From CAWFXC01 sp963819735 (GTDB lineage: Bacteria; Actinomycetota; Acidimicrobiia; IMCC26256; DASPTH01): a DNA stretch of 64,000 nt. Within the stretch, counting starts at the first letter, position 1. Each line of letters opens with the position of its first letter. Below the pieces are notes generated by a model. It saw only the letters and a list, made by a program, of their open reading frames with translations. It made no database searches and was not told where the DNA came from. The translations under genes and the position numbers were made by a program. Location: assembly GCA_963819735.1 (NCBI GenBank), contig CAWFXC010000001.1, positions 310,001-374,000 of the forward strand, read 5' to 3'. Below are positions 17,649 through 26,189 of this stretch, piece after piece.

Positions 17649-18707
17649 GTGGCGGCACCACTGCGCGTCGGGATCCTCAACGACATGATGGACGCCGCGA
17701 CCGACGACCCGATGCAGGGCGGCGGGATCGACGACGGCATCCGTCTCGCGGTCGACGACCTGATCGCGTCGGGTCGCCTCGACCGCGACGTCGAGTTCGT
17801 CCACGGTCACGGCCTCGGGCTCCCGGGCGGCACCGCGTGGGCCGTCGAACGCGCGTACGCGGAGCTCGCGGCCCAGGGTGTGCTGCTGATCGTCGGCCCC
17901 GCCATCGGCGACAACGCGCTGGTCGCCACCCCGCTCGCCGATGCCGCAGGGATACCGACGATCAACTGGGCGGGCACCGAGCGCGGCCGCAGCGAGTACA
18001 TGTTCCACCTGCAGGTGGGGTCACACGAGGACGAATCGATCCTTCTCGCCCGTCACCTCGCCGATCTCGGGCTCCGCCGTGTGGGTGTGGTGCTCGACCG
18101 GTCACCCATCGGGCGACGGTACGCGGCGTTCTTCGAGACCGAGTGTGAGGTGCTCGGGCTCGAGCTCGCGGCCCGCGTCACGATCGCGCCCATCGCCGAA
18201 GACGCCTCGCACGAAGTCGCCGCGCTGCGGTCCACCGGCGTCGACGGCATCGTGTACCTCGGGCTGGGGCTCAGCGGCGCCGCCGTCGCCCGCGCCCGCG
18301 CCGACGCCGGTTGGGACGCGCCCGCGGCGATGAACACCGCCGGTATGCGCGGCTACTCGCCCGACTACGCGCGCGCGATCGACGGCTGGACCTACGTCGA
18401 CATGCACTCCGACTCCAACACCGTGCTGCGCTCGCTCCGGGAGCGGCTCGGAATCGACGCGCGCATGGGCGCGCTCCCCGCCGTCGCCTACGACCTCGGC
18501 CTGCTCGTGGCCGAAGGGTTGGCGCGCGCGACCGAGCACACTCGCGCGGGCGTGAAGGAAGGGCTCGAGTTGGTGAAGCTCGTGCCCGCGGCCGAAGGGT
18601 ACGAGGGCACCACCCTCGGGTTCGGTCACTGGGACCGCGGCGCACTGCACGGTCGCTACCTGGTGCTGCGCGAGTGGCGCGACGCCGAATCGCTCGAGAT
18701 CACCTGA
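17649..18707 (+). CDS. Leaderless periplasmic-binding-fold protein (branched-chain amino acid type)
   Basis: A 352-residue protein of the Leu/Ile/Val-binding (Peripla_BP_6) fold: LRVGILNDMMD at the start, then LLIVGPAIGDNALVATPLAD, GIPTINWAGTERGRSEYMFH and RRVGVVLDRSPIGRRYAAFF. There is no signal peptide or lipobox before the fold, which begins at residue 5 after a GTG start, so it should stay in the cytoplasm. No permease or ATPase genes are nearby. In the context of the operon it may sense a ligand instead of importing it. Databases usually call such proteins ABC transporter substrate-binding protein. Confidence 0.85.
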   Translation: MAAPLRVGILNDMMDAATDDPMQGGGIDDGIRLAVDDLIASGRLDRDVEFVHGHGLGLPGGTAWAVERAYAELAAQGVLLIVGPAIGDNALVATPLADAAGIPTINWAGTERGRSEYMFHLQVGSHEDESILLARHLADLGLRRVGVVLDRSPIGRRYAAFFETECEVLGLELAARVTIAPIAEDASHEVAALRSTGVDGIVYLGLGLSGAAVARARADAGWDAPAAMNTAGMRGYSPDYARAIDGWTYVDMHSDSNTVLRSLRERLGIDARMGALPAVAYDLGLLVAEGLARATEHTRAGVKEGLELVKLVPAAEGYEGTTLGFGHWDRGALHGRYLVLREWRDAESLEIT

Positions 18708-18713
18708 TCCGCG

Positions 18714-19277
18714 TCACCCGGCCCGCGACGTGAGGTCGTAGCCACCGGCGCGCAGGATCTGCAGCGCGGGGACGAGCGCGATCGCCGGCTCGCCGAAGCT
18801 CAAGAGTCGGCCGGCCACGAAGAGGGCGAGCGCGGTGGCGTGCACCGCCACGTCGTGCGGGGTGTCGACTGTGAGCACCACCGCGGCACCGGCGTCGGCG
18901 CGCCGACGGCAAGGCGCGAGCAACGAGTGGGCAACGCCTGCGTCGAGGCCGACCGTCGGGCCGTCGAGCAGGAGGATCGATCCGTCGTCGGGTTCGGCGA
19001 CGAGCGCGGCGGCTTCGTCGGGACCGAACGCCAAGCGACGGGTCGTCCCGGCCGCGCGCGCCGACCGGGCAGGTGACGACATGACGCCGTCGACCAGGAC
19101 CCGGCCCGCGTCGGGGACCAGACGTCCGCCGAGGAGGTAGAGCAGGGTGCGGGTACCGGACCCCTCGGGACCGCAGAGCGCCAGCATCTCCCCCCGATCG
19201 ACGGAGAGCGACACGCGCTGCACGAGCGATCGCCCGCACCGACGCATGCTCACGTCGCAGACCTCGAGTGCGACCAT
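18714..19277 (-). CDS. Degenerate ABC ATPase, HmuV/FecE-like, iron-box controlled
   Basis: A 187-residue ABC nucleotide-binding domain, shorter than the usual 250. The N-terminal part resembles HmuV/FecE heme or siderophore ATPases (VSLSVDRGEMLALCGPEGSG). Walker A reads GPEGSGTRT, lacking the essential Lys. Walker B reads ILLLDGPTVGLD with Gly in place of the catalytic Glu, and no LSGGQ signature is present. ATP hydrolysis is therefore unlikely. The start has GGAGG 7 bases upstream. An IdeR/DtxR-type box lies 44 bases upstream, shared with the divergent deacetylase gene. No permease gene is adjacent. The codon use is normal and the frame intact, so the protein may have a non-catalytic role. 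Confidence 0.75.
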   Translation of the reverse strand: MVALEVCDVSMRRCGRSLVQRVSLSVDRGEMLALCGPEGSGTRTLLYLLGGRLVPDAGRVLVDGVMSSPARSARAAGTTRRLAFGPDEAAALVAEPDDGSILLLDGPTVGLDAGVAHSLLAPCRRRADAGAAVVLTVDTPHDVAVHATALALFVAGRLLSFGEPAIALVPALQILRAGGYDLTSRAG

Positions 19278-19307
19278 GGGGTGAACCTCCCGGAGGCGCC
19301 GGTTAGG

Positions 19308-19320
19308 GTGACCAGGTCAC
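19308..19320. promoter_or_regulatory. Perfect 13-bp palindrome next to the iron box
   Basis: GTGACC-A-GGTCAC is a perfect inverse repeat directly abutting the iron box. It lies between the divergent ABC-like and deacetylase genes and could be a second regulator site. Confidence 0.5.
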
Positions 19321-19339
19321 TTAGGCTTGCCTTACCTTA
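19321..19339. promoter_or_regulatory. IdeR/DtxR-type iron box
   Basis: TTAGGCTTGCCTTACCTTA matches 15 of 19 positions of the IdeR/DtxR consensus TTAGGTTAGSCTAACCTAA, with both outer half-sites kept. It sits 31 bases before the deacetylase start and 44 bases before the ABC-like start, so iron-dependent repression of both is likely. Confidence 0.7.
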
Positions 19340-19369
19340 GGAGAGGGCTCCGGGTAGAGTCAAGACCCG

Positions 19370-20197
19370 ATGGCCCCGGAATCCCCCGCCCCCGAACCCG
19401 GACCGCGGTTCGCGCGGCGGGGCTTCCTCGCCGGCGCGGCACTGGCCGTCGGCGCACTGGTGACCGCGTGCGGCGACGGCGGGAGCTCGGCCCAGGGCAG
19501 CCCGAGCACCTCGGCGGGGAGTGCCCCGACCTCGGCGCCCGCGACCGTCGCGCCCGCCACCGTCCCACCGACGACCGCGCCGGGCCCCGCCCAGTTCGTC
19601 GACACCGGACCCGACGAGTTCGGTCGCGTCGCGCTCACCTTCCATACCAGCGGCGACCTCGGCCTCGCCCAGCAGCTCCTCGACGTCCTCGCCGCCCACG
19701 ACGCGCACATCACCTCGTTCATCGTCGGCAGCTGGCTCGCCACGAATCCCGGCTGGGCGAAGAAGCTCACCGACGCCGGCCACGAGCTCGCCAACCACAC
19801 CTACACGCACCCGACGTTCTCGAGCTTGTCGCCGGAGCAGATGACGACGGAGATCACCCAGTGCCGTGACCTGCTCGTGCGCCTCACCGGATCGGGCGGG
19901 CGGTACTTCCGACCGTCGGGTACCGACGACGGCACGTCGACCCCGGCGGAGATCGTGCTCGACCTCGCCGGGCAGGCCGGCTACCCGGTCGTGCTCGGGT
20001 TCGACTGCGACCCGCTCGACTACCAGGACCCAGGCGCCGACGTCGTCGCACAGCGCACCCTCGCCACCGTGCACGCCGGGTCGATCATCAGCCTGCACTT
20101 CGATCATCCGGGCACGATCGCCGCGATGCCCGCGATCCTCGACGGGCTCGCGCAACGGAACCTCAAAGCCGGGACGGCGTCGGAACTCCTCGCATGA
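19370..20197 (+). CDS. Polysaccharide deacetylase-family lipoprotein
   Basis: A 275-residue exported protein. It has a Tat-like motif (ARRGFLAGAALAVGALVTAC, Arg16-Arg17) and a lipobox VTAC with Cys34 as the lipidation site. A Ser/Thr/Pro/Ala linker follows to about residue 75, then a NodB-type domain. Motif 1 reads ALTFHTSGD instead of TFDDG, motif 2 is intact (HELANHTYTHP), and RPSGTDDG follows. It would act at the cell surface on an N-acetylated or acylated glycan, but the changed motif 1 makes the chemistry uncertain. Control by the iron box upstream is likely. Confidence 0.87.
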   Translation: MAPESPAPEPGPRFARRGFLAGAALAVGALVTACGDGGSSAQGSPSTSAGSAPTSAPATVAPATVPPTTAPGPAQFVDTGPDEFGRVALTFHTSGDLGLAQQLLDVLAAHDAHITSFIVGSWLATNPGWAKKLTDAGHELANHTYTHPTFSSLSPEQMTTEITQCRDLLVRLTGSGGRYFRPSGTDDGTSTPAEIVLDLAGQAGYPVVLGFDCDPLDYQDPGADVVAQRTLATVHAGSIISLHFDHPGTIAAMPAILDGLAQRNLKAGTASELLA

Positions 20198-20198
20198 T

Positions 20199-20254
20199 CT
20201 GACGTGTGAGGTCTGAGGCGTGAGGTCTGACGTGTGAGGTCTGACGCGTGACGT
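20199..20254. repeat. 14-bp tandem repeat, four copies
   Basis: Four consecutive 14-bp units close to CTGACGTGTGAGGT start at 20199, 20213, 20227 and 20241. The second has GG for CG and the fourth has GACGT at its end. The array fills the gap between the convergent deacetylase and ABC exporter genes. Confidence 0.85.
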
Positions 20255-20261
20255 CAGCGGT

Positions 20262-22055
20262 TCACGTCACCGGCGTGCCGGCGCCCGATGCCGCCGACCA
20301 CGACGCGAACAACCCGGCGTAGCGGCCCCCGCGCGCGATCAGCTCGTCATGGGTACCCAGCTCCGCCAGCATCCCGTCGTCGATCACGGCGACGCGGTCG
20401 GCCCGGGCCGCGGTCGACAGCCGGTGGGCGACGACGACGACCGTGCGCCGCTCGGTGAGCACCTCGAGCGCCCGTTCCGCGATTTGCTCGGTGCCAGGAT
20501 CGAGGTTCGACGTCGCCTCGTCGAGCACCAGCACGGTGGGATCGGCCAGTGCGGCGCGCGCGAGCGACACGAGCTGGCGCTCCCCCGCCGACAGGCGCGA
20601 TCCCCGTTCGTGCACTTCGGTGTCGAGGCCGTCGGGGAGTGATTCGAAGCGCTCGCGCACGCCCAGCGCGTCGACCGCGGCCTCCACTTCGGCGTCGGTC
20701 GCGCCGCGGCGGCCGAGGCGGATGTTGTCGCGGATCGTGCCCGAGAACAGGAACCCCTCCTGCGGGACCACCACGATGCGCTCGCGCAATGAGCGCATCG
20801 TGGCGGCGCGCAGGTCGACCCCGCCGAACGAGACGGAACCCGCCCGCGGGTCGTAGAAGCGCACGATGAGCTTGGCGAGGGTCGACTTCCCGGCGCCGGT
20901 GGGGCCGACCAGCGCCACGCGCTCGCCGGGCGCGATGGTGAGATTCACGTCGCGGAGAACGTCGGTGGTGCCGTACGCGAACGAGACGCCCGACACCTCG
21001 ATGGGACCCTCGGGCGCGAGGTCGACCGCGCCGGGTCGCTCGGAGATCGACGGCGCGACGTCGAGCAGCTCGAAGAGCTTCTTCAGCGCCGCACCCGCGG
21101 ACTGGACGGTGTTGTACTGCTGACTCAGGTTCTGGACCGGATCGAACAGGTTGCCCAGGTAGAGCACGAAGGCGGCGACGGTACCGACGGTGACGATCCC
21201 CTGGTCGGCGAAGATCCCCCCGAGCCCGATGATCAGCGCCATGGCGCCGACCCCGAGGAACTCCATGAACGGGAAGTAACGGGTCGCGATGCGGGCGGTC
21301 TCGATGTTGGCGTCGAACTGCGCTTCGTTGGTCTCGCGGAAGCGACGGGCGAACGACCGCTCCCGACCGAACGCCTGCACCACCCGCACCCCGGCCAGGC
21401 CCTCCTGCAACGTCGCCAGGTTGTGGCCGATGCGCTCGCGCACCTCGAGGTACGCACGGTTCGATTCGCGCCGGAACCACCGGGTCGCGATCAACGCCGG
21501 CGGAACCACCACGAGCACCGCCAACGCGAGCTGCCAGCTCAGGATGAAGATGGCGACGGTCGAGCCGACGAACAGCAGGATGTTCTGCACGATCGCGGTG
21601 AGGCCCGACTGCACGAGCTCCTGCAGCGCATCGACGTCGGACGTGAGCCGGGACACCAGCCGGCCGGTCTGCTCCTTCTCGAAGAAGTCGAGGCCCAGGT
21701 CGATCAGGTGGCCGAACGCCCGGATGCGCAAATCGCGGAGGAAGGTCTCGCCGATCCGCGCCACGAGGAGGATGGAGTACCGACCGAGGACCAGGCCGAT
21801 GATCGCCACGACCACGTAGGTGGCCGCCGCCAGGTTGAGCGCGGCGACGTCGTGGCCGCGGATGCCGGAGTCGATGCCGTAGGCCACCAGCGCGGGGCCG
21901 GCGAGCAGGCAGGCGGTCTGCCCCAGTAGACATACAAATGCGACCACGATGCGCCACCGCCACGGCCGCAACATCCGCCGCAGCCGGCGCGCGACCTGGC
22001 CCACGTCGTCGCGCGTGATCCGATCCTCTTCGGTGACGCCCCAGCCGGAGATCAC
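20262..22055 (-). CDS. ABC exporter subunit with consensus catalytic site
   Basis: A 597-residue fused exporter half. Six membrane helices (about residues 35-330) are followed by the nucleotide-binding domain with Walker A GPTGAGKST, Q-loop VVPQEGFLF, signature RLSAGERQ, Walker B VLVLDEATSNLD with the catalytic Glu, and H-loop VAHRLST. It overlaps the upstream exporter gene by 4 bases, so the two form a heterodimer of the TM287/288, BmrCD or LmrCD type. Substrates of such pumps are lipids or drugs; none can be named here. Confidence 0.94.
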   Translation of the reverse strand: MISGWGVTEEDRITRDDVGQVARRLRRMLRPWRWRIVVAFVCLLGQTACLLAGPALVAYGIDSGIRGHDVAALNLAAATYVVVAIIGLVLGRYSILLVARIGETFLRDLRIRAFGHLIDLGLDFFEKEQTGRLVSRLTSDVDALQELVQSGLTAIVQNILLFVGSTVAIFILSWQLALAVLVVVPPALIATRWFRRESNRAYLEVRERIGHNLATLQEGLAGVRVVQAFGRERSFARRFRETNEAQFDANIETARIATRYFPFMEFLGVGAMALIIGLGGIFADQGIVTVGTVAAFVLYLGNLFDPVQNLSQQYNTVQSAGAALKKLFELLDVAPSISERPGAVDLAPEGPIEVSGVSFAYGTTDVLRDVNLTIAPGERVALVGPTGAGKSTLAKLIVRFYDPRAGSVSFGGVDLRAATMRSLRERIVVVPQEGFLFSGTIRDNIRLGRRGATDAEVEAAVDALGVRERFESLPDGLDTEVHERGSRLSAGERQLVSLARAALADPTVLVLDEATSNLDPGTEQIAERALEVLTERRTVVVVAHRLSTAARADRVAVIDDGMLAELGTHDELIARGGRYAGLFASWSAASGAGTPVT

Positions 22056-23917
22056 GACACCGGCTCCTCGGCCGGCGCGTCGGTTGGCGCGTCGGTCGGC
22101 GCGTCAGGGGCGACCGACTGCGCGAGCACCGTCCGGTACAGCTCGGAGCGCGCCAACAGCTCCGCGTGCGTTCCTTCGTCGGCGACGCGTCCGCCGTCGA
22201 GCAACACGACTCGGTCGGCCAGCGCGATGGTCGCCGGCCGGTGGGCGATGATGAGCGTGGTCCGGCCGGTCATGACCTCGGTGAGCGCGGCCCGGATCTC
22301 GTGCTCCTTCGTCGGATCGACCGACGACGTCGCGTCGTCGAGGATGAGCACGCGCGGATCGGCGAGCACCGCGCGCGCGATGGCGATGCGCTGGCGCTGA
22401 CCACCCGACAACGAGAACCCGTGCTCACCGATGACCGTCTCGTAGCCGTCGGGCAACGCCTCGACGAAGTCGGCCACTCCCGCGAGTCGGGCCGCGCGTC
22501 GGACCTGCTCCATCGTCGCGTCGGGATCCGCGAACGCGATGTTGGCGCCCACCGTGTCGCTGAACAGGAACGTGTCCTCGAAGACGATCCCGATGGCCCG
22601 GCGCAGTTCCCGCAACCGCATGGTGCGCACGTCGACACCGTCGAGCAGGACCCGGCCGTCGTCGACGTCGTAGAACCTGGGAATGAGGCGGGCCACGGTG
22701 GTCTTGCCGCTGGCAGTGGGCCCCACGATCGCCACCGCCTCGCCCGGGCGGAGCACGAGATCGAGCCCGTTGAGCACCGAGAGCCCGTTGCCGTAGCCGA
22801 ACTGCACCTGCTCGAACCGCAGCTCGCCACCACCGTCGACGGGGAGCGCCTGCCCGTCGGACGGATCGGTGATCTCGGCGTCGGTCTCGAGCACCTCGTA
22901 GACCCGACCCGCCGACGCCGACGCGCGCGACACGAGCGCGAGCAGCGTGCCGGCCATCCGCAACGGGATGATCAGCATGAGGATGTAGGTGTTGAACGCG
23001 ACGATCTGCCCGATCTGGAGGTTGCCGTCGAGCACCTGGTGACCGCCGTACCAGAGGATCGCGGCCAGCGACAGCGCGGGCACGAAGTCGAGTGCAGGGA
23101 GGAAGCCGGCGCGCAGTCGAGCGAGATCGAGCGCGTGACTGCGGACGGCTTCGGCTTCGTGCTCGAGCCGCGCCTCCTGAATGTCCTCGGTGCCGAATCC
23201 CTTCACCGCACGGATCCCGGAGATGCTCTCCTCGACGACGGTCGACACGTCGCCCAACTTCTCCTGCTGCTCGAGACCAATCGGCGCGGCGCGCCGGACG
23301 AACCGCGTCGCCATCACGTTCAGCAACGGCAACAGACCGAGCGCGAGCAGTGCGAGCAGCGGGCTCGCCGCGACCATCACGACGATCACCCCGATCAGGA
23401 TCGCGATGCTGGAGATCGTGATCGGCACGTACGTGAGCATCTGGTTGATCTGCAGGATGTCGGTGTTGGCGCGCGACATCAGCTGCCCGGTCTGCGCCTC
23501 GTCGTGGAACGCGAAGTGGAGACGCTGGAGGTGCGCGAACAGTCGCTCGCGCAGGTCGGTCTCGACCCGGAAGGCGATCCGCCAGGCGCCGTAGCGGCGT
23601 ACTCCCATCCCCACGCCCTGCACGATGCCGAGCAGCGCGATCAGGACCGAATAGAAGATGATCTTGCCGGTGTCGCCGGGGATGATCCCCTGGTCGATCG
23701 CCGCCGCCGCCAGGAGTGGCACCGAGAGCTTCGCCAACGTCCACGCCAACGCGGAACCGATGGCGACGACGAGCCAGCCGCGCTGCGGCCGCAGCGTTCG
23801 ACGGATGAGCCGGTACCCCTCGCGTCGGAGCTCGCGGTCGGGATCCGACGCCCGCCGGCGCGACTCGCGGCTCACTGCACCTCCCTGCTCTCGCGGATCT
23901 CGCGGATCTCGCGTCAA
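22052..23917 (-). CDS. ABC exporter subunit with degenerate catalytic Glu
   Basis: A 621-residue partner of the downstream exporter. It has a basic cytoplasmic N-terminus, six membrane helices (about 50-350) and a nucleotide-binding domain with Walker A GPTASGKTT, signature SLSGGQRQ, Walker B VLILDDATSSVD and H-loop IAHRPAT. Asp replaces the catalytic Glu after Walker B, the hallmark of the degenerate-site subunit in heterodimeric exporters such as TM287. It is the first gene of the pair and is divergent from the P450 gene with a 188-base gap. Confidence 0.94.
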   Translation of the reverse strand: MTRDPRDPREQGGAVSRESRRRASDPDRELRREGYRLIRRTLRPQRGWLVVAIGSALAWTLAKLSVPLLAAAAIDQGIIPGDTGKIIFYSVLIALLGIVQGVGMGVRRYGAWRIAFRVETDLRERLFAHLQRLHFAFHDEAQTGQLMSRANTDILQINQMLTYVPITISSIAILIGVIVVMVAASPLLALLALGLLPLLNVMATRFVRRAAPIGLEQQEKLGDVSTVVEESISGIRAVKGFGTEDIQEARLEHEAEAVRSHALDLARLRAGFLPALDFVPALSLAAILWYGGHQVLDGNLQIGQIVAFNTYILMLIIPLRMAGTLLALVSRASASAGRVYEVLETDAEITDPSDGQALPVDGGGELRFEQVQFGYGNGLSVLNGLDLVLRPGEAVAIVGPTASGKTTVARLIPRFYDVDDGRVLLDGVDVRTMRLRELRRAIGIVFEDTFLFSDTVGANIAFADPDATMEQVRRAARLAGVADFVEALPDGYETVIGEHGFSLSGGQRQRIAIARAVLADPRVLILDDATSSVDPTKEHEIRAALTEVMTGRTTLIIAHRPATIALADRVVLLDGGRVADEGTHAELLARSELYRTVLAQSVAPDAPTDAPTDAPAEEPVS

Positions 23918-24105
23918 TCGGCGTCCCCGGCACGCGGCGCGCTCGGGGCGACACCGCAGGGTACCAGCGGCCTCCGTCGCCCATCCGGGCCCGATCCGGA
24001 CGCGCCGGCGGCCAGAAAACCGGGCTCTGGTCCGAATTGGTTCATCGAGTCAAATAGATTTCTGGGGGTGGACCGGGGTGCCCCGGTCCGGCCGAGGAGG
24101 ACCTC

Positions 24106-25356
24106 ATGAGTATCGAAGGCATCGACCTCAACGACCCGGAGCGGTTCGTGCGGGGCGAGCACCACGAGATGTTCAGAGTGCTCCGGGCCGAAGATCCCGT
24201 CTACTGGCAGACCGACGACCTCAAGGGCGGCGGCTACTGGAACGTGGTGAAGCACGCCGACCTGATCGACGTGAACCGCGACACCGAGCGGTTCTCGTCG
24301 GAGACCGGCGGCACCATGATCATGTCGGGTCAGTTCCCGATCGGGGAAGACCCCGACGCGATGATGGACACCCGCGGCGTCCTGATGCTCGACATGGACC
24401 CGCCCAAGCACACCCGCTACCGCCTGCTCGTGAACAAGGGGTTCACGCCGCGGATGATCGGGTTGATCGAGCAGGCGCTCCGGCACCGGGCGTCGATGAT
24501 CGTCGACCGCGTCATCGAAGAGGGTTCCGCCGACTTCGTCGAGGACATCGCCGCCGAGCTGCCGCTGCAGGCAATCGCCGAGATCATGGGCGTCCCGCAG
24601 GAGGATCGGCGCAAGCTGTTCGAGTGGTCGAACCGCATGATTGGTGCCGCCGATCCCGAGTACATGGCCGACGATCAGGGTGATGCGTTCGTCGAGCTGT
24701 TCACCTACGTGAACGAGCTCGCGGCGTTGCGGAAGGCCGATCCGCACGACGACATCGTCACCAAGCTCCTCAACTCGGAGATCGACGGCGAGAGCCTGAG
24801 CGAGCTCGAGTTCGACATGTTCATGATGTTGCTCGCGGTCGCCGGCAACGAGACCACCCGCAACGCCACCGCGCACGCGATGTACGCGTTCATGACCCAC
24901 CCCGACCAGTTCGAGCTGCTGAAGCAGGACCCGGATGGCCGGATGGACACCGCGGTCGAGGAGGTCCTGCGCTGGGCCACGCCGGTGCTGCACTTCCGTC
25001 GTACCGCGACGGTCGACACCGAGCTGCGCGGTCGTCAGATCAAGGCCGGCGACCGCGTCGTCATCTGGCACATCTCCGCCAATCGCGACGAAGAGGTGTG
25101 GGCCGACCCGTTCACCTTCGACATCACCCGTTCGCCCAACCCGCACGTGGCGTTCGGCGGCGGCGGCTCGCACTTCTGCCTCGGCGCGAACCTGGCCCGG
25201 ATGGAGCTCAAGCTCATCCTGACCGAGCTCGTCACCCGCATGCCCGACATGGCCCTCGCCGGAGAGCCGCAGCGGCTCCGGTCGAACTTCATCGGCGGGA
25301 TCAAGCACATGCCGGTGAAGTGGACGCCGGGACCGCGCGTGCTCGCCGACGCTTGA
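24106..25356 (+). CDS. Cytochrome P450
   Basis: A 416-residue soluble bacterial P450. I-helix AVAGNETTRN gives the oxygen-activation groove, EEVLRWATP gives ExxR, and FGGGGSHFCLGANLARME carries the heme ligand Cys358. The N-terminal RFVRGEHHEMFRVLRAEDPV and the DMDPPKHTRYR block are typical of the actinobacterial CYP125/CYP142/CYP124 group that oxidises sterol and branched-lipid side chains. That assignment is by resemblance only. Electron partners (ferredoxin) are not encoded nearby. It is followed directly by the DUF3097 gene (stop and start overlap). Confidence 0.94.
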   Translation: MSIEGIDLNDPERFVRGEHHEMFRVLRAEDPVYWQTDDLKGGGYWNVVKHADLIDVNRDTERFSSETGGTMIMSGQFPIGEDPDAMMDTRGVLMLDMDPPKHTRYRLLVNKGFTPRMIGLIEQALRHRASMIVDRVIEEGSADFVEDIAAELPLQAIAEIMGVPQEDRRKLFEWSNRMIGAADPEYMADDQGDAFVELFTYVNELAALRKADPHDDIVTKLLNSEIDGESLSELEFDMFMMLLAVAGNETTRNATAHAMYAFMTHPDQFELLKQDPDGRMDTAVEEVLRWATPVLHFRRTATVDTELRGRQIKAGDRVVIWHISANRDEEVWADPFTFDITRSPNPHVAFGGGGSHFCLGANLARMELKLILTELVTRMPDMALAGEPQRLRSNFIGGIKHMPVKWTPGPRVLADA

Positions 25357-26183
25357 GCCCCGAGAGCTCCGGCGGGATCCTGTCGGGCCCGATCGACGGG
25401 CCCGCCCGCACCGCCGCGCAATACCCGCACCGCGCCGCCGAACCCGGGATCCGGGTGCTGCACCGCGCGTCCGGATTCACGGGCACGCTCGTCGCGCTCG
25501 ACGGGGACGACGTCGTGCTGCGGGGGCACACCGGCCTCGAGCGCAGATACAAGAACGTCCCCGGCACCTTCGCGGTCGACGGCACCGCCACCCATCTCGT
25601 GATCCCGCGGGTGCCCGTCGACCAAGGTCCGCGCGTCGCGACCGACGTGCGGACTGCGTCGGGGAGCCGCGCGGTGATCGGCGCCCGGGCGCGGGTGGCC
25701 CGCGCCAGCCGCATCTGGGTGGAGGGCGTGCACGACGCCGAACTCGTCGAGCGGGTCTGGGGTGACGATCTCCGCGTCGAAGGCATCGTGGTCGAGCGGC
25801 TCGACGGCGCCGACCACCTGGCCGACGAGGTCCGCACGTTCGGGCCCGCGCGCGATCGTCGCCTCGGCGTGCTGCTCGATCACCTGGTACCCGGGAGCAA
25901 GGAAGCCCGGTTGGCCGCGGCCGTGGTCAACCCGTACGTGCTGATCACCGGTACCCCGTTCGTCGACGTGTGGGAAGCGGTGCGGCCGGCCGCCGTCGGC
26001 ATCGCGGCGTGGCCGAAGGTCCCGAAGGGGCGCGACTGGAAGGACGGCGTCTGCGCCGCGCTCGGCGTCGACGACCCGCGCACGATGTGGCGGCGGATCC
26101 TCGCGTCGGTCACCGACTGGAAGCAGCTCGAGCAACCGTTCGTCGCCGCGGTCGAGCAACTGATCGACTTCGTGACCGAGTAG
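25353..26183 (+). CDS. DUF3097 family protein
   Basis: A 276-residue protein conserved in actinobacteria. The TTG at 25353 overlaps the P450 stop and restores the normal family length. Recognisable blocks are GFTGTLVALDGDDVVLRGHT, the nuclease/Toprim-like IWVEGVHDAELVERVWGDDL, DHLVPGSKEARLA and TGTPFVDVWEAV. The conserved VEG(V/I)HDAE with later Asp residues recalls Toprim-type folds, but no function is established. Its coupling to the P450 gene may be accidental. Confidence 0.88.
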   Translation: MSPESSGGILSGPIDGPARTAAQYPHRAAEPGIRVLHRASGFTGTLVALDGDDVVLRGHTGLERRYKNVPGTFAVDGTATHLVIPRVPVDQGPRVATDVRTASGSRAVIGARARVARASRIWVEGVHDAELVERVWGDDLRVEGIVVERLDGADHLADEVRTFGPARDRRLGVLLDHLVPGSKEARLAAAVVNPYVLITGTPFVDVWEAVRPAAVGIAAWPKVPKGRDWKDGVCAALGVDDPRTMWRRILASVTDWKQLEQPFVAAVEQLIDFVTE

Positions 26184-26189
26184 TCGCGC

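Noticed and set aside
22166..24109. 647-residue plus-strand open frame opposite the ABC exporter
   Set aside because: An antisense shadow produced by high GC; no recognisable domain.
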